From Haliclona indistincta (Eukaryota; Porifera; Demospongiae; Haplosclerida; Chalinidae): a stretch of DNA of 64,000 nt. The position numbers and the translations under genes are program-made. The notes under the pieces were generated by a model that made no database searches, was not told the origin of the DNA, and saw only the letters and a list, made by a program, of their open reading frames with translations. Below, piece by piece: positions 41,710-51,863 of the stretch. Each line of letters begins with the position of its first letter. Positions within the stretch are counted from its first letter, which is position 1. The stretch lies in NCBI GenBank assembly GCA_964017065.1, contig OZ024783.1, positions 9,251,367-9,315,366 of the forward strand, read 5' to 3'.

Positions 41710-42340
41710 TTTGAAAATTTGCTGATAGTGCCAGGGCAATTTTTGATAATATTAAGATTTATTCTCCTATGTTAAGAATTCTTTCAAAAGTGGTACTTAC
41801 CATGGAATTACTTGATATGTACTAGCGAATAAATATACAAAGTTTGGTGCCTTTATCTGCAACATTCCCAGAATTTCCGGTAATTTGCATTTGTGTATAG
41901 TTCAATATAGAATTTACCGAAATGAAAATAGTAGCAGACGACAGTACAATATCCTTTTGCACACATTGCATTTTGATGAGTACATGCATTGCATAGCCGG
42001 CTTATTTGGTCATGAGTTCTTGTATCAAGTATGTCCTAATGTTATACAACTTGTTTTACATCAGCAGTTTATTCTTTTAAAACGCTTATCTGAAAGCAGT
42101 TTGTGTTATTTGCAAGGAAATGCAGGAAATTGGTCAAATATGGTCATACAGAATTGACATCAAAAAGTGTGGAAACTCTCACAAGTATAGAGCAAAACAA
42201 GAGCAGCCTTCAAGGCGCTGATGCAATCAATCGTTACATAATTTCATGCAAGCAAGCACGTGCAGCATGTATGCACTGCAGGTGTATATAAACAATGAAA
42301 ACTTTAGTGCATAACATCGGCAGCAATTGCACACTTAGAG

Positions 42341-45136
42341 ATGCCTGCTGTTGTAATTTTCCTACTGGTTCTGCCTGTGGTCTCTCTATGCTATGTTACT
42401 GAACAGAGGCTAATCTATGTGGACAGCAGCCAGACTGGTATAAACGACTCCTCCTCCTGCTGGGAGGGAGGCTACTCCACTCCTTGCCTCTCCCTCAACA
42501 TGGCTCTCAAAGGAGCCCAGGAATGCAACCACTCCATTACCATCCTCCTCCAACCAGGACAACACCAGCTGCATAATGGCAGTGAAACTCAGCTCAAGGA
42601 CATGTCTCAGCTAGCCATTGTGGGTAATAGCAGTCAAGGTGAGCCTGTAGTCATCATGTGTCAGCCATTGACTGGTCTAGCATTCCTCCGGTCAACCAAT
42701 ATCACAATCAGTAACTTGACTTTGATTAACTGTGGAAAGATACAAAGCAAACACGATAATGATTGTAACCCAATCCGAGTAGCAATATTGTTTACTGGCT
42801 GCTCCTCAATAGAATTGAGCAATCTTCACGTTAATGAGTCTAGTGGCACTGGTGTTGCTGTTTATAATGCAATGGACAAAGTTAGCATTGACTCGTGTCA
42901 GTTCATGTACGGAAGAGGAGGGTTAGTGATAGAGGCTAGCGAGGCCACCTCTCAATCATTCTGTACTATAACTAACTCCACCTTCACTCACAACACTGCT
43001 AGTAGTGCAGCTGCTGGCCGGTGGATCAACCCGTGTGGCAGTACCACTAGAGGAGGAGGCATCTCAGTGGTGCTCAGAGGAGAAGCAACCAACAACACTG
43101 TACAACTGGTCAACAATGTACGTCTGAACAACAACAAAGCACAGTTTGGAGGCGGTTTGTATCTAGGCTTCCATGACAATGCCAGTGGTAATACTGTTAC
43201 TGTAGACAATGTTGAGGTGACCGAGACTGAGGTGATAATAGAGAGGGATAGTCCAGCATATGTACGTTATCGCTCATTTTACTACACAACTGCTTCAGGA
43301 GGCACTCTTAACCAAACACGTGCTGTGCATGACATCTGGGGCAGAAATAAAAAAGATCCTGATAAGATTCTAATAGAGTTTATTAATGGTCCAGCATTCA
43401 CACTAGATCAACTGAGCACACTATCGTCACAGATACTGGCTAACTGTTCTGATAATAACACCAATCAAAGCTCACTTCTGTATATTCATCCACTTCAGTT
43501 TTCAGCCATCAGAGTTACAATACATTTTCGTCAATGTGGTACATATCCACCAACATTTTTAAACCCTATATTATGCAATACTTGTCTAACGTCAGGTAAT
43601 ATTGGAGGTTGTCCTTCCTCGTACTCAACTAATGATGGTAGTCGATCTTGTGTTCAAGGCAGAGGAGGAACACTGTGTGGCAATTGCAGTGAGGGATATG
43701 CTGTAGCCATTAATGATCCTGACCTCTCTTGCATTGAATGTGATCCCCCCTACTATGGGGTGGCCATATTCTTGTTTCTACAACTAGTGCCAGTTCTGAT
43801 CATGTTAACACTGTTGGCAGTTCTTCACATCAAAATCACTGATGGTAGTTTTAGTGGGTTTGTACTGATTAGTCAAATGATAACACTGCAATTTCCAGGA
43901 CTAGGATATTCATCCTGGACACCAGTTTGCTATGGGTCGCAATCTGACATGTTTATGAGAAAGAACCACTTGAGTATTCCTCTCACAGTGTACAGTATTT
44001 GGAACCTCAATTTCCTCAATCTTGATCCAGTTCCTTTCTGTATCCCTCACATAAACACAGCAACTGGAGCTATTCTTCTTGAATACATCACAGCTGCCTG
44101 TCCTCTGGTGTTTATTGTGGTGACCTATACTTGGATCAAGTGCTACAATAATGGCTACAGGCTTGTTGTATACACCACCAGACCAGTCCATCAGCTACTG
44201 GCTCGCTTCTGGCAAAAATTCAAAATACAGCCTTCATTAATTGATACTTATACTGGCTTGATGCTACTATCATACATGCGCTTCTTAACCACCTCTGCTA
44301 AACTGCTCAAGTTCACTTTTGTTATCGATTTTGATGATAACTACAATCGTAACGGAGTTTATAACTACGTTCTAGCATTTTATTATAATGCCAACTTGAG
44401 CTACTTTTCTGGTAATCATGCTGCATATGGTGTCCTGGCAATATTATGTCTACTAGTATTTGTAGTTACTCCAACTATTGTTCTCTTATTCTATCATCTC
44501 AAATGCTTCCAACGATGTCTGACAAGATGTAAGTTGGACAGGCCAGGTCTGCATGCACTGGTGGATGCTTATCAGGGCTGCTTCAAAAACAGTGCAACTG
44601 ATGGCAGTGAGAGAAGGTACTTTGCTGGACTATATCTCTTGTTTCGTTTCTGCTATGTCTTTTTTCTCATCACACCAGTTCCTTCGTTTCCTCTTTCAAT
44701 TGTGTTATGTGAAATTGGCATCACCTTTATAATGGCAGCAGTGATTGCTATATTTCGACCATATAAAAAGAATGTCCATACCTTCACTAATTTTATGTCA
44801 ATTTTTTTCTTGCTTGTGTATGTATCAGTAGGTTTTGTAGCAGTGATTAACTCATACATTCCTATATATTATTATATTATGCTTGTATGCCTTCTATACA
44901 TTCCTCTGTTGGTTCTCTGTATCTATCTCACATATTGCCTGTTCAAGCCCTGCTATGCACGAATTACAATTTGTAAGAGCAGGAAAAAGCAAAGCTCAGC
45001 CAATGATGAACCACTACCTGAAAACCAAGCTCCAACCACTGAAACTTCTGTTACTACTGTCTCACTGCATGACTACATAGCAGACGACCTATACGCTGAT
45101 CGTGTACTCAATCCTGATGAATACAAGAAGCAGTAG
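42341..45136 (+). CDS. Beta-helix ectodomain, multi-pass membrane receptor B
   Basis: Single-exon frame of 931 residues. MPAVVIFLLVLPVVSLCYV is a signal peptide. Residues ~35-320 look like a right-handed beta-helix (ITILLQPGQHQLHNGS, NITISNLTLINCG, ASGNTVTVDNVEV), with many Asn glycosylation sites. A Cys-rich stretch holds GRGGTLCGNCSEGYAVA near 440. About ten membrane segments run from ~465 to ~885 (GVAIFLFLQLVPVLIMLTLL, YFAGLYLLFRFCYVFF, FTNFMSIFFLLVYVSVGF). The tail is acidic and Tyr-containing (HDYIADDLYADR). Same plan as the receptor at 36735-40388: GRGGxLCxxC, a ...(Y/F)(S/A)G(V/L)Y... motif before a late helix, and a ...RPYK or KPYK... loop. The two are related but diverged. Function unknown. 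Confidence 0.85.
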   Translation: MPAVVIFLLVLPVVSLCYVTEQRLIYVDSSQTGINDSSSCWEGGYSTPCLSLNMALKGAQECNHSITILLQPGQHQLHNGSETQLKDMSQLAIVGNSSQGEPVVIMCQPLTGLAFLRSTNITISNLTLINCGKIQSKHDNDCNPIRVAILFTGCSSIELSNLHVNESSGTGVAVYNAMDKVSIDSCQFMYGRGGLVIEASEATSQSFCTITNSTFTHNTASSAAAGRWINPCGSTTRGGGISVVLRGEATNNTVQLVNNVRLNNNKAQFGGGLYLGFHDNASGNTVTVDNVEVTETEVIIERDSPAYVRYRSFYYTTASGGTLNQTRAVHDIWGRNKKDPDKILIEFINGPAFTLDQLSTLSSQILANCSDNNTNQSSLLYIHPLQFSAIRVTIHFRQCGTYPPTFLNPILCNTCLTSGNIGGCPSSYSTNDGSRSCVQGRGGTLCGNCSEGYAVAINDPDLSCIECDPPYYGVAIFLFLQLVPVLIMLTLLAVLHIKITDGSFSGFVLISQMITLQFPGLGYSSWTPVCYGSQSDMFMRKNHLSIPLTVYSIWNLNFLNLDPVPFCIPHINTATGAILLEYITAACPLVFIVVTYTWIKCYNNGYRLVVYTTRPVHQLLARFWQKFKIQPSLIDTYTGLMLLSYMRFLTTSAKLLKFTFVIDFDDNYNRNGVYNYVLAFYYNANLSYFSGNHAAYGVLAILCLLVFVVTPTIVLLFYHLKCFQRCLTRCKLDRPGLHALVDAYQGCFKNSATDGSERRYFAGLYLLFRFCYVFFLITPVPSFPLSIVLCEIGITFIMAAVIAIFRPYKKNVHTFTNFMSIFFLLVYVSVGFVAVINSYIPIYYYIMLVCLLYIPLLVLCIYLTYCLFKPCYARITICKSRKKQSSANDEPLPENQAPTTETSVTTVSLHDYIADDLYADRVLNPDEYKKQ

Positions 45137-45518
45137 AGAGACACTAGTCTTACTCCTTCAAGTAACTATTTGTTTGCTATGACCAGTAGATCTTGTGCAA
45201 TTGTCATTAGTTGTGGTATGACTGTGTGAACTAGAACAATGTAGCTAATCTCTGTTATTAATTTGTACATAAATATACCTTGCAGTGTGTGATTATCAAA
45301 TTTACATTTCTGTTGTTGTAGTTCATTATATTTCAACTTTTGTCTTGAAATTGTCATAGTTTAAGTATACCTGTATGAGTGTAGTAGACAGTTACTTTGA
45401 GATGGATTAAATGATTATTTTTAGTATCCTTGTATCAGCGGAACATTAAACAGTATAATGAAAAGAAGAAGCTACTGCATCGATTAGAAAATCTTCTGCA
45501 TTAGAATATTTTCGACGC
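45137..45518. other. 3' region of receptor B
   Basis: AT-rich with no supported gene; probably 3' UTR and spacer. Confidence 0.45.
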
Positions 45519-45846
45519 CAGGAGCGTATGAAGGGAAGGAGGGTTCAAATACCGTATACGCTTAGTAATATCGAAGCCTAAAGTCCGCCGCCGTGCGCTG
45601 TTGCTACTTGGAACTTGGGCCTTTCTTTGCGCGTTGTGGCTCGCTATTTCCTACCTATACATTCATCCACGTCTCGTCCTGCCCGTCTCGGGCTAAAACA
45701 AGCAAGCGTTCAGCCAGAGCTATGGTCGCCGTCTTATGCGGCCTGCAAAAACCTTCCTTATAAGGAAGGCTTTTGCAGCGCAAGTGGCGGACTTTAGGCT
45801 CTGATATTTCTGTTAGTTACACGCTCCTTCCTTTCATACGCTCCTG
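45519..45846. mobile_element. MITE, CAGGAGC...GCTCCTG family, copy 2
   Basis: Ends CAGGAGCGTATGAAGGGAAG and its near reverse complement. Flanks TCGACGC (45512-45518) and TCGGCGC (45847-45853) look like a 7-bp target duplication with one change. The internal hairpin AACCTTCCTTATAAGGAAGG lies at about 45749-45768, and the arms carry GTCCGCC / GGCGGAC. Related to the element at 10237-10578. Confidence 0.7.
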
Positions 45847-46009
45847 TCGGCGCCCATCCTTGCAATGATAATTAAAAGTGTGCATTTTATTATTTTGAGT
45901 GGCAACGAAACTTTCCTGATCTACAGTAGAATGCAATAACAGAGAAAAGACTAACAAATGATCAAATATGCAATGAAGAGGACAATATCGTATATATTTA
46001 TTTCAAATG

Positions 46010-46240
46010 TCGAATGACGTGTTCATAGCTTTATCAAAATGTTATAGCAAACACAAAACACTTGACGTTTCCTTATTCTCTAAAATTTTCGTAAAAATTT
46101 TCATTTAAAATTTTTCTTTTCTTATCTACACTGTACAGTGTACACGTGTTTTGAGTATTCTGAAGAAGGCCCATGTGGTCGAAATGTTTTGTGTTTGCTA
46201 TAACATATTGCTATGATGAAGCTATGAACACGACATTCGA
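46010..46240. repeat. Inverted repeat enclosing a hammerhead-like core
   Basis: Left arm 46010-46060 (ATGTTATAGCAAACACAAAA) and right arm 46185-46240 are complementary over about 50 bp with a few changes and indels. The right arm directly follows a CTGAAGA-GAAA motif. Confidence 0.75.
46160..46184 (+). ncRNA. Candidate degenerate hammerhead ribozyme core
   Basis: CTGAAGA, a 4-bp stem (GGCC/GGTC, one G-U pair) closed by CATGT, then GAAA matches the CUGANGA-stem II-GAAA core. The flanking inverted repeat could be stem III. The expected UH cleavage position beside stem III reads CT instead, so catalysis is doubtful. Such cores are known in Penelope-like retroelements. Confidence 0.3.
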
Positions 46241-46243
46241 CAA

Positions 46244-46780
46244 GAGGACAATAATTAATAATTATTATTTAAAAAAATAGAAAAGTATGCAATACTGATA
46301 ATGAGACAAATCAAAATTTCGGTATTGTATAGGTTAACGGCCGCCTACGCGGTGCGGGCGTAACGTAGTTGATATCTAAATTAAATTCTTTGGCCCAGAC
46401 AGGAACAGGTGAGGCAGGCTGTAGCGGTCACCAGCGTGTTTGGTTGTAACCTGGGGTGCCTCGGGAGGCTGCCCAGTTTGCAAGTGCAGGAGACCTTGGC
46501 ACTGAGGCAGCGGAGCGTCCGCTGGCACTGAGGCTGTAGCCGCAGCCAGGGACGATGTAGTGTCGCAGCCGAGGTTCCCTACGTATCTGTGGCACTGAGA
46601 CTGTGAGAGTCGCAGCCACGAGACGAATGCAGTGTGCTGAGTAAATGTAGTGGCATGGTGAACCATCGTAGCCCGCCAAATTAAGTATTGACGAGCATCC
46701 ATCTGGGCCAAATGAAGGAGAGATAGGTAACAATAGTTATTATTATTGAAATTGACGCATGGTTGTCATATAAGTAGTTG
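46244..46780. other. Intergenic, nothing recognised
   Basis: GC-richer stretch with two overlapping minus-strand open frames (46376-46733) that show no domain. Probably non-coding. Confidence 0.35.
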
Positions 46781-46792
46781 CTACTTACTAGG

Positions 46793-47107
46793 TATTCTGT
46801 GAGCAATGCTCAGCAAATTGACTGAAAATCTGCACAAAGCATCTTCTGTTTGAAGCAAGTGAGCTATTGGCAGTCCAAGAAAGTACAGAGCATAGCATAA
46901 CCAGTTAATGATATCAGCAGTCAATATGTTTATTAGCAGAAGAGAAATTTTCCTATTTATTTCCCTAGAAATAATCAATGCCACAACACAAAACAAGGAA
47001 AGGAGCAGAGATGGTAGAACCACCAGAAAGAGCAAAGGAAAGTTCATTGAATATGCTGTGGAGATATCGATTGCATCATCACTGGAGTTGTTAAAAGACA
47101 TTTCCAT
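46793..47107 (-). pseudogene. Truncated duplicate of the adjacent GPCR (N-terminal part)
   Basis: Starts MEMSFNNSSDDAIDISTAYS, nearly identical to the intact receptor at 47605-48516, and runs through membrane helices 1-2 into helix 3. It ends within LLSIAHRIP, with a small deletion relative to the intact copy (LLSIALTHRIPAS), after which similarity stops at about 46793. The upstream flank (47108-47240) also matches the flank of the intact gene (48517-48640), so the promoter region was copied too. No remaining helices are found downstream. Confidence 0.8.
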
Positions 47108-47604
47108 ACACAGTCACAATTGCTGACAGCTCACGCCAGAAGCTCACACGTTCCTCACCAATGCACAGCTAAAGTGATCTACTAAAATTGTTGTCAATTG
47201 CACCAAAGCCCAACACAAGTGCCAATTGCACTTTAGACTATAGCTTAGTGGTATTAGCCAATTTGGATCTAAATCTCGTAATGTAATCCTGCCATCCATA
47301 AAGCAATCCCGCTACCCTGTCCCATAATTTAATCCCGCCACTCAGCAATCCCGCCGCGTGGTGCTAAAACAATAGATTACGGTTAATATTACTGAATAAT
47401 CAATAAATTTAGCTATGGTAGATCTCTCGTGAGTCTCTCTGAGACTGGTCAGTCGGTGACAGAGTTGTCGGAGCCTTTACCATAGGTTATATACATTTTA
47501 AAATATTTAATTCACTATTCTAGCTAACCACTAACCAAACAGAAGACAACTAAACAACTATTAAAAAGAAATGTTCACATGCATGCAGTTTGTTATCTAA
47601 TCCT

Positions 47605-48516
47605 TCATTGATCAGCAGGTGCAGGAGCAACTTGATTGTTTGGACAACAACAAAACATTTTCTTGCACTTGGTCTTGATCGCAAATTGAACTGGTTTGAG
47701 TAAAATTATAGTCACAATTGGTGTCACAGTAGCAGGAATATTGAGCACGAGACGGCGAAAAACGTAATTGAAGATTAGATTGCCTGAAATAAACGGAACA
47801 ACGAAATAAAAAATACTGGAGATAATCGACAAGATTGAAGAAATACCGAAATATACCAATACTTTGGCGACTGCCTTCTTGATGGCTGTGTTTTCTTCCA
47901 ATACATTTTTTCTGATGTACACAACAGTAAGTATACTGCAGACGAGTTGAAAGATTAACAGTATGACTGCAATGGAAAATTGAACTGCGCCCAATATTGT
48001 AAACAAAAAAAGAAAATTCTTATCAACCGTACACAGACCGCTTATATTGACCACAGAAAAATAGTAAGGAATCCCGAAAACAATGGAATATATCCAGGTT
48101 GCAGAAATAAGTGGTATCACAGCATACCATTTGAGACTCCTTTCTCCATATTTGATGAAGATGTAGACATTTAGAGCGTAGATTGTACTAGCTGGTATTC
48201 TGTGTGTGAGAGCAATGCTCAGCAAATTGATTGAAAATCTGCACAAAGCATCTTCTGTTTGAAGCAAGTGAGCTATTAGCAGTCCAAGAAAGTACAAAGC
48301 AGAGCATAACCAGTTAATGATATCAGCAGTCAATATGTTTATTAGTAGAAGAGAAATTTTCCTATTTATTTCCCCAGAAATAATCAATGCCACAACACAA
48401 AACAGGGAAAGGACCAGAGATGGTAGAACCACCAGAAAGAGCGTAGGAAAGTTTACTGAATACGCTGTGGAGATGTTGATTCCATCATCGCTGGAGTTGT
48501 TGAAAGACATTTCCAT
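47605..48516 (-). CDS. Rhodopsin-like seven-transmembrane receptor (orphan GPCR)
   Basis: Single-exon frame of 303 residues starting MEMSFNNSSDD, with N-glycosylation sites before helix 1. Seven hydrophobic segments: ~25-50, ~55-85, ~95-120, ~130-155, ~165-200, ~215-245 and ~255-280. TADII supplies the helix-2 Asp. A Cys at the top of helix 3 (DALCRF) and one in the second extracellular loop (SGLCTV) can form the usual disulfide. Helix 7 has a degenerate NPxxY region (TPIVTIILL). A palmitoylation-like CCC follows, then a short tail. DRY is not preserved (LNVYIF). Ligand unknown; likely a plasma-membrane sensor of a sponge-type expanded family. Confidence 0.8.
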   Translation of the reverse strand: MEMSFNNSSDDGINISTAYSVNFPTLFLVVLPSLVLSLFCVVALIISGEINRKISLLLINILTADIINWLCSALYFLGLLIAHLLQTEDALCRFSINLLSIALTHRIPASTIYALNVYIFIKYGERSLKWYAVIPLISATWIYSIVFGIPYYFSVVNISGLCTVDKNFLFLFTILGAVQFSIAVILLIFQLVCSILTVVYIRKNVLEENTAIKKAVAKVLVYFGISSILSIISSIFYFVVPFISGNLIFNYVFRRLVLNIPATVTPIVTIILLKPVQFAIKTKCKKMFCCCPNNQVAPAPADQ

Positions 48517-48644
48517 ACACAGTCACAATTGCTGACAGCTCACACCAGAAGCTCACACGTTAGTCAACAATACACAGCTAAACTGATGTACAAAATTGTT
48601 GTCAATTGCACCAAAGCCCTACATAAGTGATAATTGCACTGTAG

Positions 48645-50149
48645 AAAAAATTCCGCATTCTTTGTCTATATTATGCTGGCAGTTACTGTTATGTTTTCCT
48701 GACAGTGACCGTGTATAGCGTGTTCTTCATGTATGCAAGCACGTTTACATGAAGAATATGCATCTGGTGTAGTGGTGTCCACAAGGAGGGTCCTGGCAGT
48801 GACACATAATAAATTATAAGGACACTAATTTCAACTCAGACTCCAAAATTTGCTTTAAGGTGGCGGGTGCATGAATTACAATAAAAATTTATTCATTATG
48901 AAATACGGGAATATGCGGCAAATACACGAAATGTTTGCTGGTTAATTAATCATTAGAATAGTTAGATAACACTGTGGGTTTCAACTTTTGGTAAGCTCTA
49001 TAAAAGTACGCAGATTTTTATACACACTCTTATTATGACGCCTGATGTTCGCAATTTTTTGTTATTTCCAGATCTGATAGCTTCAAAATGTGCAGCCTGG
49101 TGTTTTTCTTGGGACTACGCATGCATTTTAATCATGATAACTTTTTGCTCGTGTTATGCTCGCCAGAGTGGTGCGTGGGCGTACACGATCGCTCAGTTGG
49201 CGGCCTTAGAAGCTGAGGATCGGCTAATCCATGCATAGTCCCATGACCAGGTATATAACAAAGCTCTGTAGCAAATAATAGGTTGATCGAATGTTGTCTG
49301 TAAAACTGAGCCGTCACAAACCACCCCCGTTTTTTTTAGTGATGAGCTACAAGCGTTGATTCTTATTTGTAGCGCTGCATATTTTACATACAGTAAGTAT
49401 ACAAATGTGTGGTGTAAGTTTGCTTCTTCTGACCTACACCTCTCTATTTGTGGTTCTCAAGGGCGCTTGACCAGATTAGTGAGTCGGCATTTACATGTGC
49501 AAACCACTGATGTAGGGATAATTGGCTCTTCCATTTTTGTTCCCCTCTTTTTTCAAGTGGTGTCCTATTACTTTTGTGAGCACTATCTCAGCGCTTTTAT
49601 TAAAATCTCCAGTAGTTTATTATTGTCTCTTGAGGGTGACATCAAACTTGTAAAGTGTGCAGGTAACTGTGTTGACAGCTCCGGTGGAGTAATATTCAAC
49701 ATCACGCTCATGAAATAAGGAAATTAAGAAGCAGGACGATGCCTCTTTACTTTTCATCTGGTCACGAGCGTTTGTGTCAACTATGTCATAATGTTATGCA
49801 ACTTGTTTTACATCAGCAGTTATTCTTTATACTATAAAACTGACTTATGTTCGTTGTTCATTAACAGATAACATCAAACTTTTGACATTTATTCTTATTT
49901 GAGACATTGTTTATAGCAATTAACTGACCATTTTTTGATATCCTGTCACTACAATCAGCATGCAAACACAAGCAATTCCATTCCAAAACAAACACACAAT
50001 GCGTCGGATTAGTACTGTAACTGATGTATATGTTAATAAAGCAAACATGCTACATCAACATTGATCCATAACCAAGCTATGCTATAGATATCTGATAATA
50101 CACTCAGTGCTAACATAATGCAGACATCTGAATAGTAGATGATACTAGG
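48645..50149. other. Intergenic with one duplicated block
   Basis: About 49755-49830 repeats 42001-42080 (AACTTGTTTTACATCAGCAG, ATGTTAT). A plus-strand open frame at 49356-49718 has no recognisable domain. Otherwise nothing supported. Confidence 0.45.
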
Positions 50150-51122
50150 ATGATGGAAGCTACTCTTGCTGTAATGAGTGCAATTCTGACAGTGTGTGTT
50201 GTTAGTGAGTTCACTCCTGTTGTCTATGAGATCACATCAACTTCACAATGTGATCAGCAGATACAATTCGACTATGATCAACGGTTGATGAATACTCTAA
50301 AGATAGTCCATCAGCAGCTACCTCCTCCAGGATGCAACCCTCCTTGAACATGTAGAGATGTTCTTCATTGCAATTCATCTGCCTCCTCAGGCTACTACCA
50401 GATCCAGACTGCCAATGGATCAGCTGTGCAGGTCTACTGTGACATGGAGGGGACAAATGTGGAGGAGAGGGAGGCTGGATGAGAGTGACTCATCTCAACA
50501 TGACTGACCCATCCAGTCAGTGTCCTGATGGCTTCAGACTAGTGACTCCTAACTATGTGAGGCTCTGTATCAGAGACACCAGCAGTGCTGGATGTCGAAT
50601 CATCGCAAGTGAATCATTTGGAATGTCTTACTCTCAAGTTTGTGGTTATATGCTCGAGGATATTCATATCGTTCTCCAGGAGCATTTGAAAACGGCCCCA
50701 ATGTGTTACTCGGTGGAAACTATGTTGATGGTGTCTCGATAACCTATGGCACACCACCTACTCACATATGGACCTATGCTGCAGGATTTGTTGAGGTTGA
50801 CAACTCTCCAGCAAATTTATTCAACTGTCCATGCAACGCTATGATAGATGTGAACACCCTTCCTGGGTTTGTGGACAGTGACTACTACTGTGAGGCTGGT
50901 ACTCGTCGCGAAGAACCGATTTGGTACACTAACGACACTCTCTGGGATGGTATGCAGTGTGGAGGAGTTGAGGGACCTTGTTGTAACCACACTGGACTGC
51001 CCTGGTTCCACAAGACCTTATCAACCTCTACCACTGCCACTATCACTACACGTGTTTGTCTGAATGAAGATACAACCAATGAAGACCTTGGTATCGAACA
51101 GTTCGAACTCTATGTTCAATAA
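50150..51122 (+). pseudogene. Fibrinogen-like (FReD/intelectin-type) secreted lectin, broken
   Basis: Begins at ATG 50150 with a signal-like MMEATLAVMSAILTVCVV. It is then interrupted by an in-frame TGA (50345-50347), continues in the same frame with CRDVLHCNSSASSGYYQIQT and VQVYCDMEG, shifts frame near 50455 (into GGWMRVTHLNMTD), and shifts again near 50650 (into ARGYSYRSPGAFENG). The tail to 51122 has paired cysteines (FNCPCNAM, GPCCNHTG) and ends GIEQFELYVQ. SGYYxIQ...VYCDMEG...GGW is the fibrinogen-related signature. AATAAA lies at 51281. Three separate lesions point to a pseudogene; sequencing indels cannot be excluded. Confidence 0.72.
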
Positions 51123-51863
51123 AACTTGCTTGCTTAATATTTTCATGACTAATGGACCTATTAGTATGTGTTATGTGTAAAGTATGTTGTTTTATTTGTT
51201 ATGCATATATACATGTAGTTGTTAGTCTTAGGTATGTTACAGCTGACTGATAAAAGTAGTGTGTATTCCTCTTGAGGTCAAATAAATGTAATATCAAACT
51301 GCTAAAATCTTGGGACAAACACTACACTTATAAATCCAACATTTGGGACTTTCGACAGAGTGGTTGAAGAGTGCGGGGTAGTTCTAGGCCATAATTTTGG
51401 AGGGTATATAAATTATCCATAGAAGGTGTGGTCAATATGTAATAATAAGCTAGAATAAGTGACTTTACATACATCTACTGTTTGAGTACTCAATCTAGAG
51501 CATAAAACTTTAAGAGCATAACAACAAGCAAGTGAAAGTACTGTTAACATCTTTGGGAATTTTTTTTACAAAAACAACTGTGAGTACGAGAAGGATGTTT
51601 TTGCAATCGTTAGCCAAGAGTTTTACATTTCATGCTATTTATTTTTCATTAAAAACCACTTGTAATGTTATTTTGAAGCATATCGAAAATATAAAATTGG
51701 CTAACTACCAAAAACAGGATTGCACTGAAAAACATAATCATTAAATACAGTATTTATAGAGCACAGTGAGCAGTTTTTAACAGTCAACACAGAGAGACTA
51801 CTTACTATTCAGGTTGAACGAGTTTTTTGAGGGTCTGAGAACTTCTACTACTACTACAAGACA
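51123..51863. other. Upstream block of five-pass gene A1
   Basis: From about 51321 the sequence (TCCAACATTTGGGACTTT, GAAGGATGTTTTTGCAATCG) is repeated upstream of the next gene (about 53578), so this is part of the duplicated unit. No other gene is seen. Confidence 0.55.

Noticed and set aside
46376..46733. Two overlapping minus-strand frames of ~100 residues
   Set aside because: GC-richer patch, no domain, no agreement between frames.
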